This document shows, piece by piece, positions 17,641-27,226 of a DNA stretch of 64,000 nt. Each line of letters starts with the position of its first letter. Within the stretch, counting starts at the first letter, position 1. The stretch is taken from contig NZ_CAKZHQ010000023.1 of the NCBI RefSeq assembly GCF_936925435.1, positions 174,674 to 238,673 on the forward strand, written 5' to 3'. Both the position numbers and the translations under genes were made by a program. This stretch comes from an uncultured Ramlibacter sp. GTDB lineage: Bacteria > Pseudomonadota > Gammaproteobacteria > Burkholderiales > Burkholderiaceae_C. The notes under the pieces were generated by a model that was given only the letters and a program-made list of their open reading frames with translations, was not told the DNA's origin and made no database searches.

Positions 17641-17655
17641 TGGCGTCCGCCGCGC

Positions 17656-19164
17656 TCAGCGCTTTTTGCCGCCCAGCAACCCGCCCAGCACGCCGCGGAT
17701 GATCTCGCGGCCCACGGTGCTGCCCATGGTGCGCACTGCGGATTTCGCCATGGCCTCGACCATGCCTTCGCGCCGGCCGCCGCGCGGGCCGGTGGAGCCA
17801 AAGAGGATGTCGCCCAGGCCGCCCATCATGCTGCCAGTTGCAGTGTCGGTGGCGCCGCCGCCGCCCGAGGAGGTGGGCGAGGGCGCCTGTTCGGCGCGGG
17901 CCTGCAGCTTCTCGTAGGCCGATTCACGGTTGGCGGTCTTTTCATACACACCGGCCACCAGCGAGCCGGAAATCAGCTGCTGGCGCTGCGGCGGCGTGAT
18001 GGGACCGATCTGGCTGCCAGGTGGCAGCACATAGACCCGCTCGGTCACGCTGGGCCGGCCCTTGGTATCGAGCAGGCTGATCAATGCTTCTCCCACGGCC
18101 AGCTCGGTGATGGCTGTCTCGATGTCCAGGCCGGGCTTTTGCCGCATGGTCTGGGCCGTGGCCTTGACGGCTTTCTGGTCGCGCGGCGTGAAGGCGCGCA
18201 GCGCATGCTGCACGCGGTTGCCCAGCTGGGCCAGCACGCTGTCGGGGATGTCCAGCGGGTTTTGCGTCACGAAATACACGCCCACGCCCTTGGAGCGCAC
18301 CAGGCGCACCACCAGCTCGATGCGCTCGACCAGCACCTTGGGCGCCTCGTTGAACAGCAGGTGGGCTTCATCGAAGAAGAACACCAGCTTGGGCTTGTCC
18401 GGGTCGCCGATCTCGGGCAGCTGCTCGAACAGCTCGGACAGCATCCACAGCAGGAAGGTGGCGTACAGGCGGGGCGCATTGAGCAGCTTGTCGGCCGCCA
18501 GGATGTTGATCACGCCCTTGCCGCCGACGGTCTGCATGAAGTCGGCGATGTCCAGCATGGGCTCGCCGAAGAAGCGGTCGCCGCCCTGGCTTTCGATCTG
18601 CATCAGGCCGCGCTGGATGGCGCCCACGCTGGCGGCACTGATGTTGCCGTACTGGGTGCGGAACTCGGAGGCGTTGTCGCCCACGTGCTGCAGCATGGCG
18701 CGCAGGTCTTTCAGGTCCAGCACCAGCATGCCGTTGTCGTCGGCGATCTTGAACACCAGGTTGAGCACGCCCGCCTGGGTCTCGTTGAGGTCCAGCATGC
18801 GGGCCAGCAGCAGCGGCCCCATGTCGCTGACCGTGGCGCGCACCGGGTGGCCCTGGTCGCCGAACACATCCCACAGGCTGACGGGGCAGGCCGCCGAGGC
18901 TGTGGGTTCCAGCCCGCGCTCCTTGAGGATGGCCGCCATCTTCTCGCCCAGGCTGCCGGCCTGGCTGATGCCGGTCAGGTCGCCCTTGACGTCGGCCAGG
19001 AAGACCGGCACGCCGATCTTCGAGAAATTCTCGGCCATGGTCTGCAGGGTGACGGTCTTGCCCGTGCCGGTGGCCCCGGTGATCAGGCCGTGCCGGTTGG
19101 CCAGTCCTGGCAGCAAAAGGCACTCAATGGCGCCGTTCTTGGCGATCAGCAGGGGGTCGGCCAT
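17656..19164 (-). CDS. HerA/DUF853-family helicase-like ATPase (502 aa)
   Basis: The N-terminal half carries [20 protein letters not shown] (Walker A) and [11 protein letters not shown]. Later come [15 protein letters not shown] (Walker B) and [32 protein letters not shown], which identify the DUF853 branch of the HerA/FtsK-like superfamily. The last 90 residues are a Ser/Gly-rich linker and a small Arg/Gly-rich end (GGLLGGKKR). Such proteins are widespread single genes; a DNA-pumping or helicase role is inferred from relatives. It is divergent from yebC. The ATG at 19162-19164 gives the usual MADPLLIAK start. Confidence 0.85.
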   Translation of the reverse strand: MADPLLIAKNGAIECLLLPGLANRHGLITGATGTGKTVTLQTMAENFSKIGVPVFLADVKGDLTGISQAGSLGEKMAAILKERGLEPTASAACPVSLWDVFGDQGHPVRATVSDMGPLLLARMLDLNETQAGVLNLVFKIADDNGMLVLDLKDLRAMLQHVGDNASEFRTQYGNISAASVGAIQRGLMQIESQGGDRFFGEPMLDIADFMQTVGGKGVINILAADKLLNAPRLYATFLLWMLSELFEQLPEIGDPDKPKLVFFFDEAHLLFNEAPKVLVERIELVVRLVRSKGVGVYFVTQNPLDIPDSVLAQLGNRVQHALRAFTPRDQKAVKATAQTMRQKPGLDIETAITELAVGEALISLLDTKGRPSVTERVYVLPPGSQIGPITPPQRQQLISGSLVAGVYEKTANRESAYEKLQARAEQAPSPTSSGGGGATDTATGSMMGGLGDILFGSTGPRGGRREGMVEAMAKSAVRTMGSTVGREIIRGVLGGLLGGKKR

Positions 19165-19229
19165 GGTCTGGAAAAGTAAAATAGGGGATTGCGCCAATAT
19201 AGCGCCGACAGCAACAACGAGGATTTTTC

Positions 19230-19955
19230 GTGGCAGGACACAGCAAATGGGCCAACATCCAGCACCGCAAGGGCCGCCAGGATGAGAAGCGCGGCAAGAT
19301 CTGGACCCGTGTGATCCGCGAAATCATGGTGGCGGCCCGCCTGGGCGGCGGCGACCTGGCGATCAACCCGCGGCTGCGGCTCGCGGTGGAAAAGGCCAAG
19401 GCCGCCAACCTGCCGATCGACACCGTCAAGCGCAACATCGACAAGGCCACCGGCAACCTCGAAGGCGTCAATTACGAGGAAATCCGCTACGAGGGCTACG
19501 GCATCGGCGGGGCGGCCATCATCGTCGACACCATGACTGACAACAAGGTGCGCACCGTGGCCGACGTGCGCCATGCCTTCAGCAAGTACGGCGGCAGCAT
19601 GGGCACGGCCGGCTCGGTGGCCTTCCAGTTCAAGCACTGCGGCCAGTTGATCTTCGCGCCCGGCACCAGCGAGGACAAGCTGATGGAAGTGGCGCTGGAA
19701 GCGGGTGCCGAGGACGTCATCACCGGCGAGGACGGCTCCATCGAGGTGCTGACCGCCTATCCGGACTTCGAGGCGGTGAAGAACGCCCTGGAGGCAGCCG
19801 GCCTGAAGGCCGAGGTGGCCGAGGTGACCATGCGGCCTGAGAACACCATCGAACTGAGCGGCGAAGATGCCGCGAAGATGCAAAAGCTCCTCGACGTCAT
19901 CGAGGACCTGGACGACGTGCAAGACGTCTTCCACAACGCCCAGATCAACGACTAA
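19230..19955 (+). CDS. YebC/PmpR-family DNA-binding or translation regulator (241 aa)
   Basis: The sequence is a standard full-length Yeb[27 protein letters not shown] at the start, [43 protein letters not shown], and the domain III end. Members act as transcription regulators, or as translation factors that relieve stalling at proline runs, depending on subtype. The start codon is GTG at 19230. purD follows after 14 bases, suggesting a shared transcript with the plus-strand housekeeping genes. Confidence 0.93.
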   Translation: MAGHSKWANIQHRKGRQDEKRGKIWTRVIREIMVAARLGGGDLAINPRLRLAVEKAKAANLPIDTVKRNIDKATGNLEGVNYEEIRYEGYGIGGAAIIVDTMTDNKVRTVADVRHAFSKYGGSMGTAGSVAFQFKHCGQLIFAPGTSEDKLMEVALEAGAEDVITGEDGSIEVLTAYPDFEAVKNALEAAGLKAEVAEVTMRPENTIELSGEDAAKMQKLLDVIEDLDDVQDVFHNAQIND

Positions 19956-19969
19956 AGATTGTTTCCCGA

Positions 19970-21250
19970 ATGAAAGTTCTCGTGATTGGCGGCGGCGGCC
20001 GCGAACATGCGCTGGCCTGGAAGCTGGCGCAGTCGCCCAAGGTGCAGGCCGTCTATGTGGCGCCGGGCAACGGCGGCACGGCCCTGGATGCACGGCTGGA
20101 AAACATCCCCATCACCGACATCGCGGCCCTGCGCCAGTGGGCGCTGGATGAAAAGATCGCCTTGACCGTGGTCGGCCCCGAGGGTCCGCTGGCCGCTGGC
20201 GTGGTCGATGAGTTCCGTGCCCACGGCCTGCGCGTCTTCGGCCCCACGCAGAAGGCGGCGCAGCTGGAAAGCTCCAAGGCCTTTTCCAAGGCATTCATGC
20301 AGCGCCACGGCATCCCGACCGCGCAGTACCAGACTTTCTCTGACCCGGCGCAGGCCCATGCCTATGTGGACGCCCAGGGCGCGCCCATCGTCATCAAGGC
20401 CGACGGCCTGGCGGCCGGCAAGGGCGTGGTCGTGGCCATGACGGCGGCCGAGGCGCACGAGGCCATCGACTTCATGCTCCTGGACAACAAGCTGGGCGTC
20501 ACCCACAACGAGGGCGGCGCGCGGGTGGTGATCGAGGAGTTTTTGCAGGGCGAGGAAGCCAGCTTCATCGTGCTGTGCGACGGCAAGAACGTCACCGCCC
20601 TGGCCACCAGCCAGGACCACAAGCGCCTGCTCGATGACGACCAGGGGCCCAATACCGGCGGCATGGGCGCGTATTCGCCGGCGCCTGTGGTCACGCCCGA
20701 GGTCCACAACCGCGCCATGCGCGAGATCATCCTGCCTACCATCAAGGGCATGGAAAAGGACGGCATCCCCTTCACCGGCTTCCTCTACGCCGGCCTGATG
20801 ATCGACCCGCAGGGCCAGGTCAAGACCCTGGAGTTCAACTGCCGCATGGGCGATCCGGAGACCCAGCCCATCATGCTGCGCCTCAAATCCGACCTGTTCG
20901 ACGTGATGATGGCCGCCACCTCGGGCGGCCTGGACAAGGTGGAGCTGGACTGGGACCGCCGCACCGCGCTGGGCGTGGTGATGGCCGCCGCCGGCTACCC
21001 GCTGAACCCGCGCAAGGGTGACCTGATCACCGGCTTGGCCAAGGACACGGACGATGCCGTGGTCTTCCACGCCGGAACGCTGCCCAGGGACGGCGCCACC
21101 GTGACCGCCGGCGGCCGGGTGCTGTGCGTGACGGCGCTCGCCGACAGCGTCAAGGCGGCCCAGCAGCGCGCCTACGAGGTCGCCCAGGCCATCCACTTCG
21201 ACGGCGCGCAATACCGCCGCGACATCGGCTTTCGCGCCCTGCGTGGCTAG
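19970..21250 (+). CDS. purD: phosphoribosylamine-glycine ligase (426 aa)
   Basis: PurD joins 5-phosphoribosylamine and glycine using ATP, the second step of purine synthesis. The sequence begins MKVLVIGGGGREHALAWKLAQS, has the ATP-grasp segments PIVIKADGLAAGKGVVVA and RVVIEEFLQGEEASF, and the LEFNCRMGDPETQ motif with the metal-binding Glu and Asn. Length is standard. It lies 14 bases after yebC and 6 bases before hemF. Confidence 0.96.
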   Translation: MKVLVIGGGGREHALAWKLAQSPKVQAVYVAPGNGGTALDARLENIPITDIAALRQWALDEKIALTVVGPEGPLAAGVVDEFRAHGLRVFGPTQKAAQLESSKAFSKAFMQRHGIPTAQYQTFSDPAQAHAYVDAQGAPIVIKADGLAAGKGVVVAMTAAEAHEAIDFMLLDNKLGVTHNEGGARVVIEEFLQGEEASFIVLCDGKNVTALATSQDHKRLLDDDQGPNTGGMGAYSPAPVVTPEVHNRAMREIILPTIKGMEKDGIPFTGFLYAGLMIDPQGQVKTLEFNCRMGDPETQPIMLRLKSDLFDVMMAATSGGLDKVELDWDRRTALGVVMAAAGYPLNPRKGDLITGLAKDTDDAVVFHAGTLPRDGATVTAGGRVLCVTALADSVKAAQQRAYEVAQAIHFDGAQYRRDIGFRALRG

Positions 21251-21256
21251 CCGACC

Positions 21257-22168
21257 ATGCGCCAGACCGACACCGTACGCGCCTATCTGCTGGACCTGCA
21301 GGCACGCATCACAGCGGCCTGCACCGAGGTCGATGGCCAGGCTTTTCGCGCCGACCCCTGGAGCAAGGCACCGGGCGAGTCGCTTCAGGGCAATGGCATC
21401 ACCATGATCCTGGAGGACGGCGCCGTCTTCGAGCGGGCCGGCTGCGGCTTCTCGCACGTGACCGGGCCGCGCCTGCCGCCTTCGGCCACACAGCACCGGC
21501 CCGAACTGGCCGGCGCGCCGTTCGAGGCCCTGGGCGTGTCCCTGGTCTTCCACCCGCGCAACCCCTATGCGCCCACGGTCCATATGAACGTGCGCATGCT
21601 GTCGGCGACTGCGGCTAGCGGAGTGCCTGCTTTCTGGTTTGGCGGGGGCATGGACTTGACGCCGTACTACGGCTTCGAGGAGGACGCAGTCCACTTCCAT
21701 GCCAGCTGCAAGGCGGCCCTCGCGCCTTTTGGCGACGACAAATACCCGCGCTTCAAGACCTGGTGCGACGAGTATTTCTTCCTCAAGCACCGCAATGAGC
21801 CGCGCGGCATCGGCGGCATCTTCTTCGACGACTTTTCCGAGCTGGGCGAAGAGCAAGGCTTTGCCATGCTGCGTTCGGTGGGCGACGCCTTTCTGGGCGC
21901 CTATCTGCCCATCCTGGCGCGGCGCAAGGACACGCCCTATAGCGAGCGCGAGCGCGATTTCCAGCTGCACCGGCGCGGCCGCTATGTGGAGTTCAACCTG
22001 GTCTGGGACCGCGGCACGCATTTCGGCCTGCAGTCGGGTGGCCGCACCGAATCCATCCTGATGTCCATGCCACCGCAGGCCAATTGGTCCTACCGGCGTG
22101 AGGAAGCGCCGGGTTCGCCCGAGGCGGAACTGGCCAGCCAGTACCTCGTGCGCAGGGAGTGGGTTTGA
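21257..22168 (+). CDS. hemF: oxygen-dependent coproporphyrinogen III oxidase (303 aa)
   Basis: The enzyme decarboxylates coproporphyrinogen III to protoporphyrinogen IX in aerobic haem synthesis. Motifs include [60 protein letters not shown] and [31 protein letters not shown]. The C-terminus overlaps the nadD start region. Its presence indicates an oxygen-using organism. Confidence 0.96.
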   Translation: MRQTDTVRAYLLDLQARITAACTEVDGQAFRADPWSKAPGESLQGNGITMILEDGAVFERAGCGFSHVTGPRLPPSATQHRPELAGAPFEALGVSLVFHPRNPYAPTVHMNVRMLSATAASGVPAFWFGGGMDLTPYYGFEEDAVHFHASCKAALAPFGDDKYPRFKTWCDEYFFLKHRNEPRGIGGIFFDDFSELGEEQGFAMLRSVGDAFLGAYLPILARRKDTPYSERERDFQLHRRGRYVEFNLVWDRGTHFGLQSGGRTESILMSMPPQANWSYRREEAPGSPEAELASQYLVRREWV

Positions 22169-22779
22169 CGGCCGCGGTGCGGCCAAAGCGGCTGGGCATG
22201 TTCGGCGGCTCTTTTGACCCGCCCCATGTGGCCCATGTGGCCCTGGCCCGGGCCGCGGTGCAACAGCTGGGCCTGGATGAACTGCGCATCTTCCCCACCG
22301 GCCAGGCCTGGCACAAGGCGCGCGACCTGTCGCCGGCCGCCCACCGGCTGGAAATGGCGCGCATGGCCTTCGCCGATGTGCCGCACGCCGTGGTCGATGG
22401 TCGCGAATTGCAGCGCACCGGCCCCACCTACACAGTGGACACCCTGCGCGAACTGCAGGCCCAACATCCGGGCGCCGAACTGCTGCTGGTGATCGGCGCC
22501 GACCAGGCCGAAGCCCTGCAAGGCTGGCGCGAAAGCGATGAGATCAAGCGGCTTGCTACAATATCTGTAGCTGCTCGGGCCCGTCCCGTGCGGGCAGAGG
22601 GCTTTTTTGACGCCTCCCGCCTGGGCGCGGCGCGGCTTGCCCCTGTCGAGCTTGCCCCGATGCCTGTCAGCGCCACCGAAATCCGCCAGCGGGTGGCCTC
22701 GGGCCAATCCATTTCCAAGCTGGTTCCCGAGGCCGTAGCAGGCTATATTGCCCAACATTCCCTTTACCGATCCGCCTGA
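22159..22779 (+). CDS. nadD: nicotinate-nucleotide adenylyltransferase (206 aa)
   Basis: NadD makes nicotinate adenine dinucleotide from nicotinate mononucleotide and [21 protein letters not shown] carries the HxGH-like nucleotide site in the PPHVAH form, and the family ISxTxIR motif appears as [10 protein letters not shown]. The start may be GTG at 22159 or TTG at 22165; both overlap the hemF end. The stretch around residues 133-152 ([18 protein letters not shown]) coincides with a hairpin repeat in the DNA and looks like an insertion in a loop. The stop overlaps the rsfS start in TGATG form. Confidence 0.92.
   Translation: MGLTAAVRPKRLGMFGGSFDPPHVAHVALARAAVQQLGLDELRIFPTGQAWHKARDLSPAAHRLEMARMAFADVPHAVVDGRELQRTGPTYTVDTLRELQAQHPGAELLLVIGADQAEALQGWRESDEIKRLATISVAARARPVRAEGFFDASRLGAARLAPVELAPMPVSATEIRQRVASGQSISKLVPEAVAGYIAQHSLYRSA
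22555..22612. repeat. repeat-like segment inside nadD
   Basis: GCTACAATATCTGTAGC forms a 5-bp inverted repeat. It is followed by CGGGC/CCCGTGCGGGC pairs and GCAGAGGGCTTTTTTGA, so it resembles the GCTAC/GTAGC hairpin repeats that usually lie between genes here. It stays in frame. Identification is by visual comparison only. Confidence 0.45.
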
Positions 22780-23522
22780 TGACCCAAGAAACCGCCGCCA
22801 AAAAAGACACCCAGCGCCTGCAGCGCGCCATCGTCGATGGCCTGGAGGATGTGAAAGCGCAGGACATCTCGGTTTTCAACACAGAGCATCTGTCCCCATT
22901 GTTCGAGCGGGTCATCGTGGCCTCGGGCACGTCCAACCGCCAGACCAAGGCGCTGGCGGCCAGCGTGCGCGATGCGGTGCGTGAAGCGGGCTTTCCCAAG
23001 CCGCGCACCGAGGGCGAGGAAAACGGCGAGTGGATCATCGTCGACTGCGGCGCTGCCGTGGTCCACGTCATGCAGCCGGCCATCCGCACCTACTACCACC
23101 TGGAAGAGATCTGGGGCGACAAGCCTGTGCGCCTGAAGTTCGGCACCACCAAGCCGACGATGGCCCAGGCTGAAGAAGAGCCCGCGCCGGCCAAGAAGGG
23201 CAAGGCCAAGCCCGACCTGGGTCCCTCGATCCGCCGTGCCAGCGCCGCCAAGACGGCGATCAAGGCCGCCGAGCAGGAGGCCCGCGAAGCCAAGGGCAAG
23301 CCGGCGCGCAAACCGGCCGCCAAGAAGACGGTGGCCAGGGGCGCGGCCGGCAAGAGCGTGCCCGCCAAGCGCAGCATCACCAAGGTGGTGGCCGGCAAGC
23401 CGGCGGCCAAGAAGGCGCCTGCACGCAGCGCGCCGGTGAAAAGCGCGCCGGCCAGGAGCACGTCCGCCCGCGGCGCGCCGGCCAAGAAGGCTGCGGCCAA
23501 GAAGAGCGCTCCCAGGAAGTGA
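22779..23522 (+). CDS. rsfS: ribosomal silencing factor RsfS with long basic tail (247 aa)
   Basis: Residues about 10-120 form the RsfS/YbeB domain: [58 protein letters not shown]. This domain binds ribosomal protein uL14 and blocks subunit joining. Unlike the usual protein of about 105-130 residues, this one has a further 120-residue tail of Lys, Ala and Pro repeats (PAKK, AAKK, KSAPAR), like a histone H1 or PhaF-type DNA-binding tail. The tail is in frame and continuous to the TGA. The stop overlaps the rlmH GTG start. Confidence 0.93.
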   Translation: MTQETAAKKDTQRLQRAIVDGLEDVKAQDISVFNTEHLSPLFERVIVASGTSNRQTKALAASVRDAVREAGFPKPRTEGEENGEWIIVDCGAAVVHVMQPAIRTYYHLEEIWGDKPVRLKFGTTKPTMAQAEEEPAPAKKGKAKPDLGPSIRRASAAKTAIKAAEQEAREAKGKPARKPAAKKTVARGAAGKSVPAKRSITKVVAGKPAAKKAPARSAPVKSAPARSTSARGAPAKKAAAKKSAPRK

Positions 23523-23986
23523 AGCTCTATGTGGTCGCAGTCGGCCAGCGCGTGCCCGACTGGGCCCAGACCGCCTGGGACGACTACGCCAAGCGATTCC
23601 CGCCCGAGATCAAGGTCGAACTCAAGGCGGTCAAGACCGAGCCGCGCGGCTCCAAGACCCTGGAAACCCTGTACGCCGCCGAGCGCGAGCGCATCGAGGC
23701 GGCCATCCCCAAGGGCTGCCGCATCGTCGCGCTGGACGAGCGCGGCACCACGCTGACCACCCTGGCGCTGGCGGCCAAACTCAAGTCCTGGCAGCTCGAG
23801 GCCGACAACGTCGCCCTGGTGATCGGCGGCCCCGACGGCCTGGACCCGGCCTTCCGCCAGGCCGCCCACGAGCGCATCCGCCTGTCCGACCTGACCCTGC
23901 CGCACGCCATGGTGCGCGTGCTGCTGGTCGAGCAGCTGTACCGCGCCTGGTCGGTCAATGCCAACCATCCTTACCACCGCGAATAG
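23519..23986 (+). CDS. rlmH: 23S rRNA pseudouridine(1915) N3-methyltransferase (155 aa)
   Basis: RlmH is a SPOUT methyltransferase acting on helix 69 of 23S rRNA in assembled ribosomes. The sequence starts [14 protein letters not shown] and has [38 protein letters not shown] (SAM-binding knot), and the end [24 protein letters not shown]. The start is GTG at 23519, overlapping the rsfS stop. rsfS-rlmH linkage is common in bacteria. Confidence 0.96.
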   Translation: MKLYVVAVGQRVPDWAQTAWDDYAKRFPPEIKVELKAVKTEPRGSKTLETLYAAERERIEAAIPKGCRIVALDERGTTLTTLALAAKLKSWQLEADNVALVIGGPDGLDPAFRQAAHERIRLSDLTLPHAMVRVLLVEQLYRAWSVNANHPYHRE

Positions 23987-23992
23987 ATTGAC

Positions 23993-24595
23993 GTGAGTGA
24001 CTTTATCTACCTGGCCTCCCAGAGTCCGCGCCGCCGCCAGCTGCTGGAACAGCTGGGCGTGCGCCACGAGCTGTTGCTGCCCGAGCCGGGCGAAGACACC
24101 GAGAGCATCGAGGCCGTGCTGTCGGGCGAGGCGCCGGCCCCTTACGTGCGGCGCGTCACCGGCCTGAAGCTGGACGCAGCGCTGGCGCGTTTGAAGGCGC
24201 GCGGCCTGCCGGCTGCGCCCATCCTGTGCTCCGACACCACCGTGGCCCTGGGCAAAACGATCTACGGCAAGCCCGAGGATGCGGCCGATGCGGCGCGCAT
24301 GCTGCGCGAGCTCTCGGGTGCCACCCACCGCGTGCTCACCGCCGTGGCCGTACAAAAGGGCCGCAAGCGCCTGGAGGCCTTGAGCGAATCGCGCGTGAGC
24401 TTTGCCGCCATGACGCCGGCGCAGATCAAGGCCTACGTGGCCGGCGGCGAGCCCACGGGCAAGGCCGGCGCCTATGCGGTGCAGGGCAGGGCGGCGGCCT
24501 TCATCAGCCACATCAGTGGCAGCTACTCTGGCATCATGGGACTGCCGATGCATGAGACAGCGCAGTTGCTGCGCGCCATCGGCTTCAAGCTCTAA
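23993..24595 (+). CDS. maf: Maf-family nucleoside triphosphate pyrophosphatase (200 aa)
   Basis: The protein begins [22 protein letters not shown], the Maf N-terminal signature (SxSPRR). It has [11 protein letters not shown] (metal-binding Asp), and [34 protein letters not shown]. These enzymes hydrolyse dTTP/UTP or modified nucleotides to monophosphates, as a house-cleaning function. The start is GTG at 23993, six bases after the rlmH stop. The Maf subtype was not resolved. Confidence 0.93.
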   Translation: MSDFIYLASQSPRRRQLLEQLGVRHELLLPEPGEDTESIEAVLSGEAPAPYVRRVTGLKLDAALARLKARGLPAAPILCSDTTVALGKTIYGKPEDAADAARMLRELSGATHRVLTAVAVQKGRKRLEALSESRVSFAAMTPAQIKAYVAGGEPTGKAGAYAVQGRAAAFISHISGSYSGIMGLPMHETAQLLRAIGFKL

Positions 24596-24610
24596 AAGAT
24601 CCAAAACAAC

Positions 24611-26086
24611 ATGCAGCAGGACATCCTGATCAACTGGTCGCCCCAGGAGACTCGGGTGGCGGTCGTCGAAAGCGGCGCGGTGCAGGAACTGCACGTCGAG
24701 CGCACCCTGGAGCGTGGCCTGGTGGGCAACGTCTATCTGGGCAAGGTCGCAAGGGTGCTGCCGGGCATGCAGTCGGCCTTCATCGACATCGGGCTGGAGC
24801 GCGCCGCCTTCCTGCACGTGGCCGACGTCTGGCACCGCCAGCCCGAGGGCGAGCCGCCGGGCTTCGTGCGCAACACCCAGCCGCAGGTGCCGATCGAAAA
24901 GCAGGTCTTCGAGGGCCAGCCGCTGATGGTGCAGGTCATCAAGGACCCCATCGGCACCAAGGGCGCGCGCCTGTCCACCCAGATCAGCGTGGCCGGCCGC
25001 CTGCTGGTCTTCCTGCCGCAGGACGACCACATCGGCGTCTCGCAGAAGATCCCCACCGACCAGCGCGACGCACTGCGCGCGCGCCTGCAGACCCTGGTGG
25101 GCGCGCAGGGCGGCGGCTTCATCCTGCGCACGAACGGGGAAGATGCTTCGGACAGCGAACTGGCCGAGGACATCGCCTACCTGCGCAAGACCTGGGCGCG
25201 CATCAAGGACGCGGCGCTGCGCCTGCCGCCGACCTCGCTGCTGCACCAGGACCTGAGCCTGCTGCAGCGCGTGCTGCGCGACCTGGTCAGCGAAGAGACC
25301 CAGACCATCCGCATCGACTCGAACGAGCAGTTCAGCGCGCTGCAGGCCTTTGCCCATGAGTTCATGCCTGCGGCAGCCGAGCGGCTGGCACTGTACAAGG
25401 GCGAGCGGCCCATCTTCGACCTGTATTCCATCGACGAGGAGATCGCGCTGGCCCTGGGCCGGCGCGTGCAGCTCAAGTCCGGCGGCTACCTGATCGTCGA
25501 CCAGACCGAGGCCCTGACCACCGTCGACGTCAACACCGGCGGCTACGTGGGCGCGCGCAACTTCGACGACACCATCTTCAAGACCAACCTGGAGGCGGCC
25601 CACGCCATCGCCCGCCAGCTGCGCCTGCGCAACCTGGGCGGCATCGTCATCGTCGACTTCATCGACATGGCCCGTGAGGACCACCGCGACGCCGTGCTCA
25701 GCGAGTTCCGCAAGCAGCTGGGGCGAGACCGGGTCAAGACCATGGCCGGCGGCTTCTCGCAGCTGGGCCTGGTCGAGATGACGCGCAAGCGCACCCGCGA
25801 ATCGCTGGCCCACATGCTGTGCGAGCCCTGCCCGGCCTGCGAGGGCAAGGGCATCCTCAAGACCGCGCGCAGCGTCTGCTACGACATCCTGCGCGAGATC
25901 CTGCGCGAGGCCAGGCAGTTCAACCCGCGCGAGTACCGCATCGTCGCCTCGCCCAAGGTGGTGGAGCTGTTCCTGGACGAAGAAAGCCAGCACCTGGCCG
26001 GCCTGTCGGACTTCATCGGCAAGCCAATCTCGCTGCAAAGTGAGAATGCCATGGGCCAGGAGCAGTACGACATCGTCCTGCTTTAA
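24611..26086 (+). CDS. rng: ribonuclease G (491 aa)
   Basis: Rng is a 5'-end-dependent endoribonuclease for 16S rRNA 5' maturation and mRNA decay. Residues about 35-130 form the S1-type domain (GLVGNVYLGKVARVLPGMQSAF). The catalytic region has TTVDVNTGGYVGARNFDDTIFKTNLEAA and GGIVIVDFIDM, with the two metal-binding Asp. The zinc-link motif CEPCPACEGKG is present. The long C-terminal scaffold of RNase E is absent, which favours Rng. A short gap of 51 bases separates it from the convergent glycosyltransferase. Confidence 0.94.
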   Translation: MQQDILINWSPQETRVAVVESGAVQELHVERTLERGLVGNVYLGKVARVLPGMQSAFIDIGLERAAFLHVADVWHRQPEGEPPGFVRNTQPQVPIEKQVFEGQPLMVQVIKDPIGTKGARLSTQISVAGRLLVFLPQDDHIGVSQKIPTDQRDALRARLQTLVGAQGGGFILRTNGEDASDSELAEDIAYLRKTWARIKDAALRLPPTSLLHQDLSLLQRVLRDLVSEETQTIRIDSNEQFSALQAFAHEFMPAAAERLALYKGERPIFDLYSIDEEIALALGRRVQLKSGGYLIVDQTEALTTVDVNTGGYVGARNFDDTIFKTNLEAAHAIARQLRLRNLGGIVIVDFIDMAREDHRDAVLSEFRKQLGRDRVKTMAGGFSQLGLVEMTRKRTRESLAHMLCEPCPACEGKGILKTARSVCYDILREILREARQFNPREYRIVASPKVVELFLDEESQHLAGLSDFIGKPISLQSENAMGQEQYDIVLL

Positions 26087-26137
26087 GGCCATATCGGCCT
26101 GTACCCCGCGGCAGTTCTTCCTGGGGTGCTATTAAAA

Positions 26138-27226
26138 TCAGAGTGATGCGGGCGCGGCGAGGAGTTGCAGCGCGCGCTCGAGCACGCGCTGCGGCGTGAT
26201 GGCCAGCAGGCAGTCGCTGCGGCTGTGCAGGTGGTCTTCGCAGCCGGCCAGGCTGCAGGGCACGCAGGAGATGCCGCCTTGCAGCAGCGTGACGTTGCCG
26301 CGCACCTGCTGCAGCGCCGAGCGCTCGAACAGGGCCTGCGCGGCGGGTCCGGCCGGCCAGGGCGCCCAGCGCTGCGGGTTGGTCGGGCCAAAGATGGCAA
26401 TGACAGGCAGCCCGGCGGCGGCCGCCAGGTGCGAGACCGAGGTGTCCGGCCCGATGTACAGCGCCGCCCGGCCCAGCAGCGCTGTCAGCTGGCTGAAGTC
26501 CAGCCGGCCCGACAGGTCCAGCAATTGCGGTGCTGCCGCCAGGTCCAGCAAGGGGGCGATGCAGGCCTTGTCGCGGGCGCTGGCGCTGCCGGTCAGCAGC
26601 ACCTGCCGGCCTTGCGCCAGAAGGCCGGCGGCCAGCTCGCGGTAGTGGCCGAGCGGCCACTGCTTGTAGTCCCACATGGACGGAACATGCAGCACCACCG
26701 CACCGGGCAGCAACTGCGCCAGCAGGTCGGCGGGCAAGGGTGCGGCGGCGGGCGGCACCACTTGGGCGTGCGCGCCTGGGCCGGCCGTCCGCCAGGGTGC
26801 CAGCAGCTCCAGCTTCTCGGCGACCGCATGGACGCCGCCGCGGTCGCCGGCGCTGTGCACGGCGTGGTCCAGCAACAAGGCCTTCCACCAGTTGCTGCTA
26901 CCGCCGGCCGGCACGATGCCGCTGCGCTGGCGTGCCGCCACCCAGCCCAGGATGTGGGCGCGGTCGCCCGGCTGGGTCACCAGGGCCAGGTCGTAGCGGC
27001 GCCACAGCTGCCGCAGCAGGGCGCGCAAGCTGTCCCAGCGCAGGCGCGCAGGGGATTCGATGAGCTTGTCGATGTCCGGGTTGCCGCGCAGCATGCCCAG
27101 GGTGCCGGCAAAGCCCAGCACCTCGATGTGGGCTTGCGGCCAGCGCTGGCGCGCCGCGCGCACCAGTGGCGTGGTCAGCAGCACGTCGCCGATCTGGCGG
27201 GTGGCGATGACCAGGATGCGCTTCAC
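26138..27226 (-). CDS. GT9 lipopolysaccharide heptosyltransferase-like protein (362 aa)
   Basis: A GT-B enzyme of family 9. KRILVIATRQIGDVLLTTPLVRAARQRWP is the N-terminal signature. VLHVPSMWDYKQWP and GPDTSVSHLAAAAGLPVIAIFGPTNPQRWAPW match the heptosyltransferase donor site. It most resembles the WaaQ/RfaQ type that adds a core heptose, but the exact linkage is not readable. The start is GTG (27224-27226), overlapping the stop of the ligase-like gene in GTGA. It closes the minus-strand LPS run galE-msbA-ligase-GT9. Confidence 0.85.
   Translation of the reverse strand: MKRILVIATRQIGDVLLTTPLVRAARQRWPQAHIEVLGFAGTLGMLRGNPDIDKLIESPARLRWDSLRALLRQLWRRYDLALVTQPGDRAHILGWVAARQRSGIVPAGGSSNWWKALLLDHAVHSAGDRGGVHAVAEKLELLAPWRTAGPGAHAQVVPPAAAPLPADLLAQLLPGAVVLHVPSMWDYKQWPLGHYRELAAGLLAQGRQVLLTGSASARDKACIAPLLDLAAAPQLLDLSGRLDFSQLTALLGRAALYIGPDTSVSHLAAAAGLPVIAIFGPTNPQRWAPWPAGPAAQALFERSALQQVRGNVTLLQGGISCVPCSLAGCEDHLHSRSDCLLAITPQRVLERALQLLAAPASL

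Noticed and set aside
19952..22186. A 744-codon minus-strand frame over purD and hemF
   Set aside because: Antisense to two conserved enzymes and with no recognisable domain.
23093..26092. A 999-codon open frame on the minus strand across rsfS, rlmH, maf and rng
   Set aside because: It is antisense to four well-recognised genes. High G+C removes stop codons in the complementary frame, and the product is low-complexity with no domain.
26087..26137. A shared terminator between rng and the glycosyltransferase gene
   Set aside because: CCCC...GGGG pairing near 26104-26126 is short and imperfect and no T-run follows.
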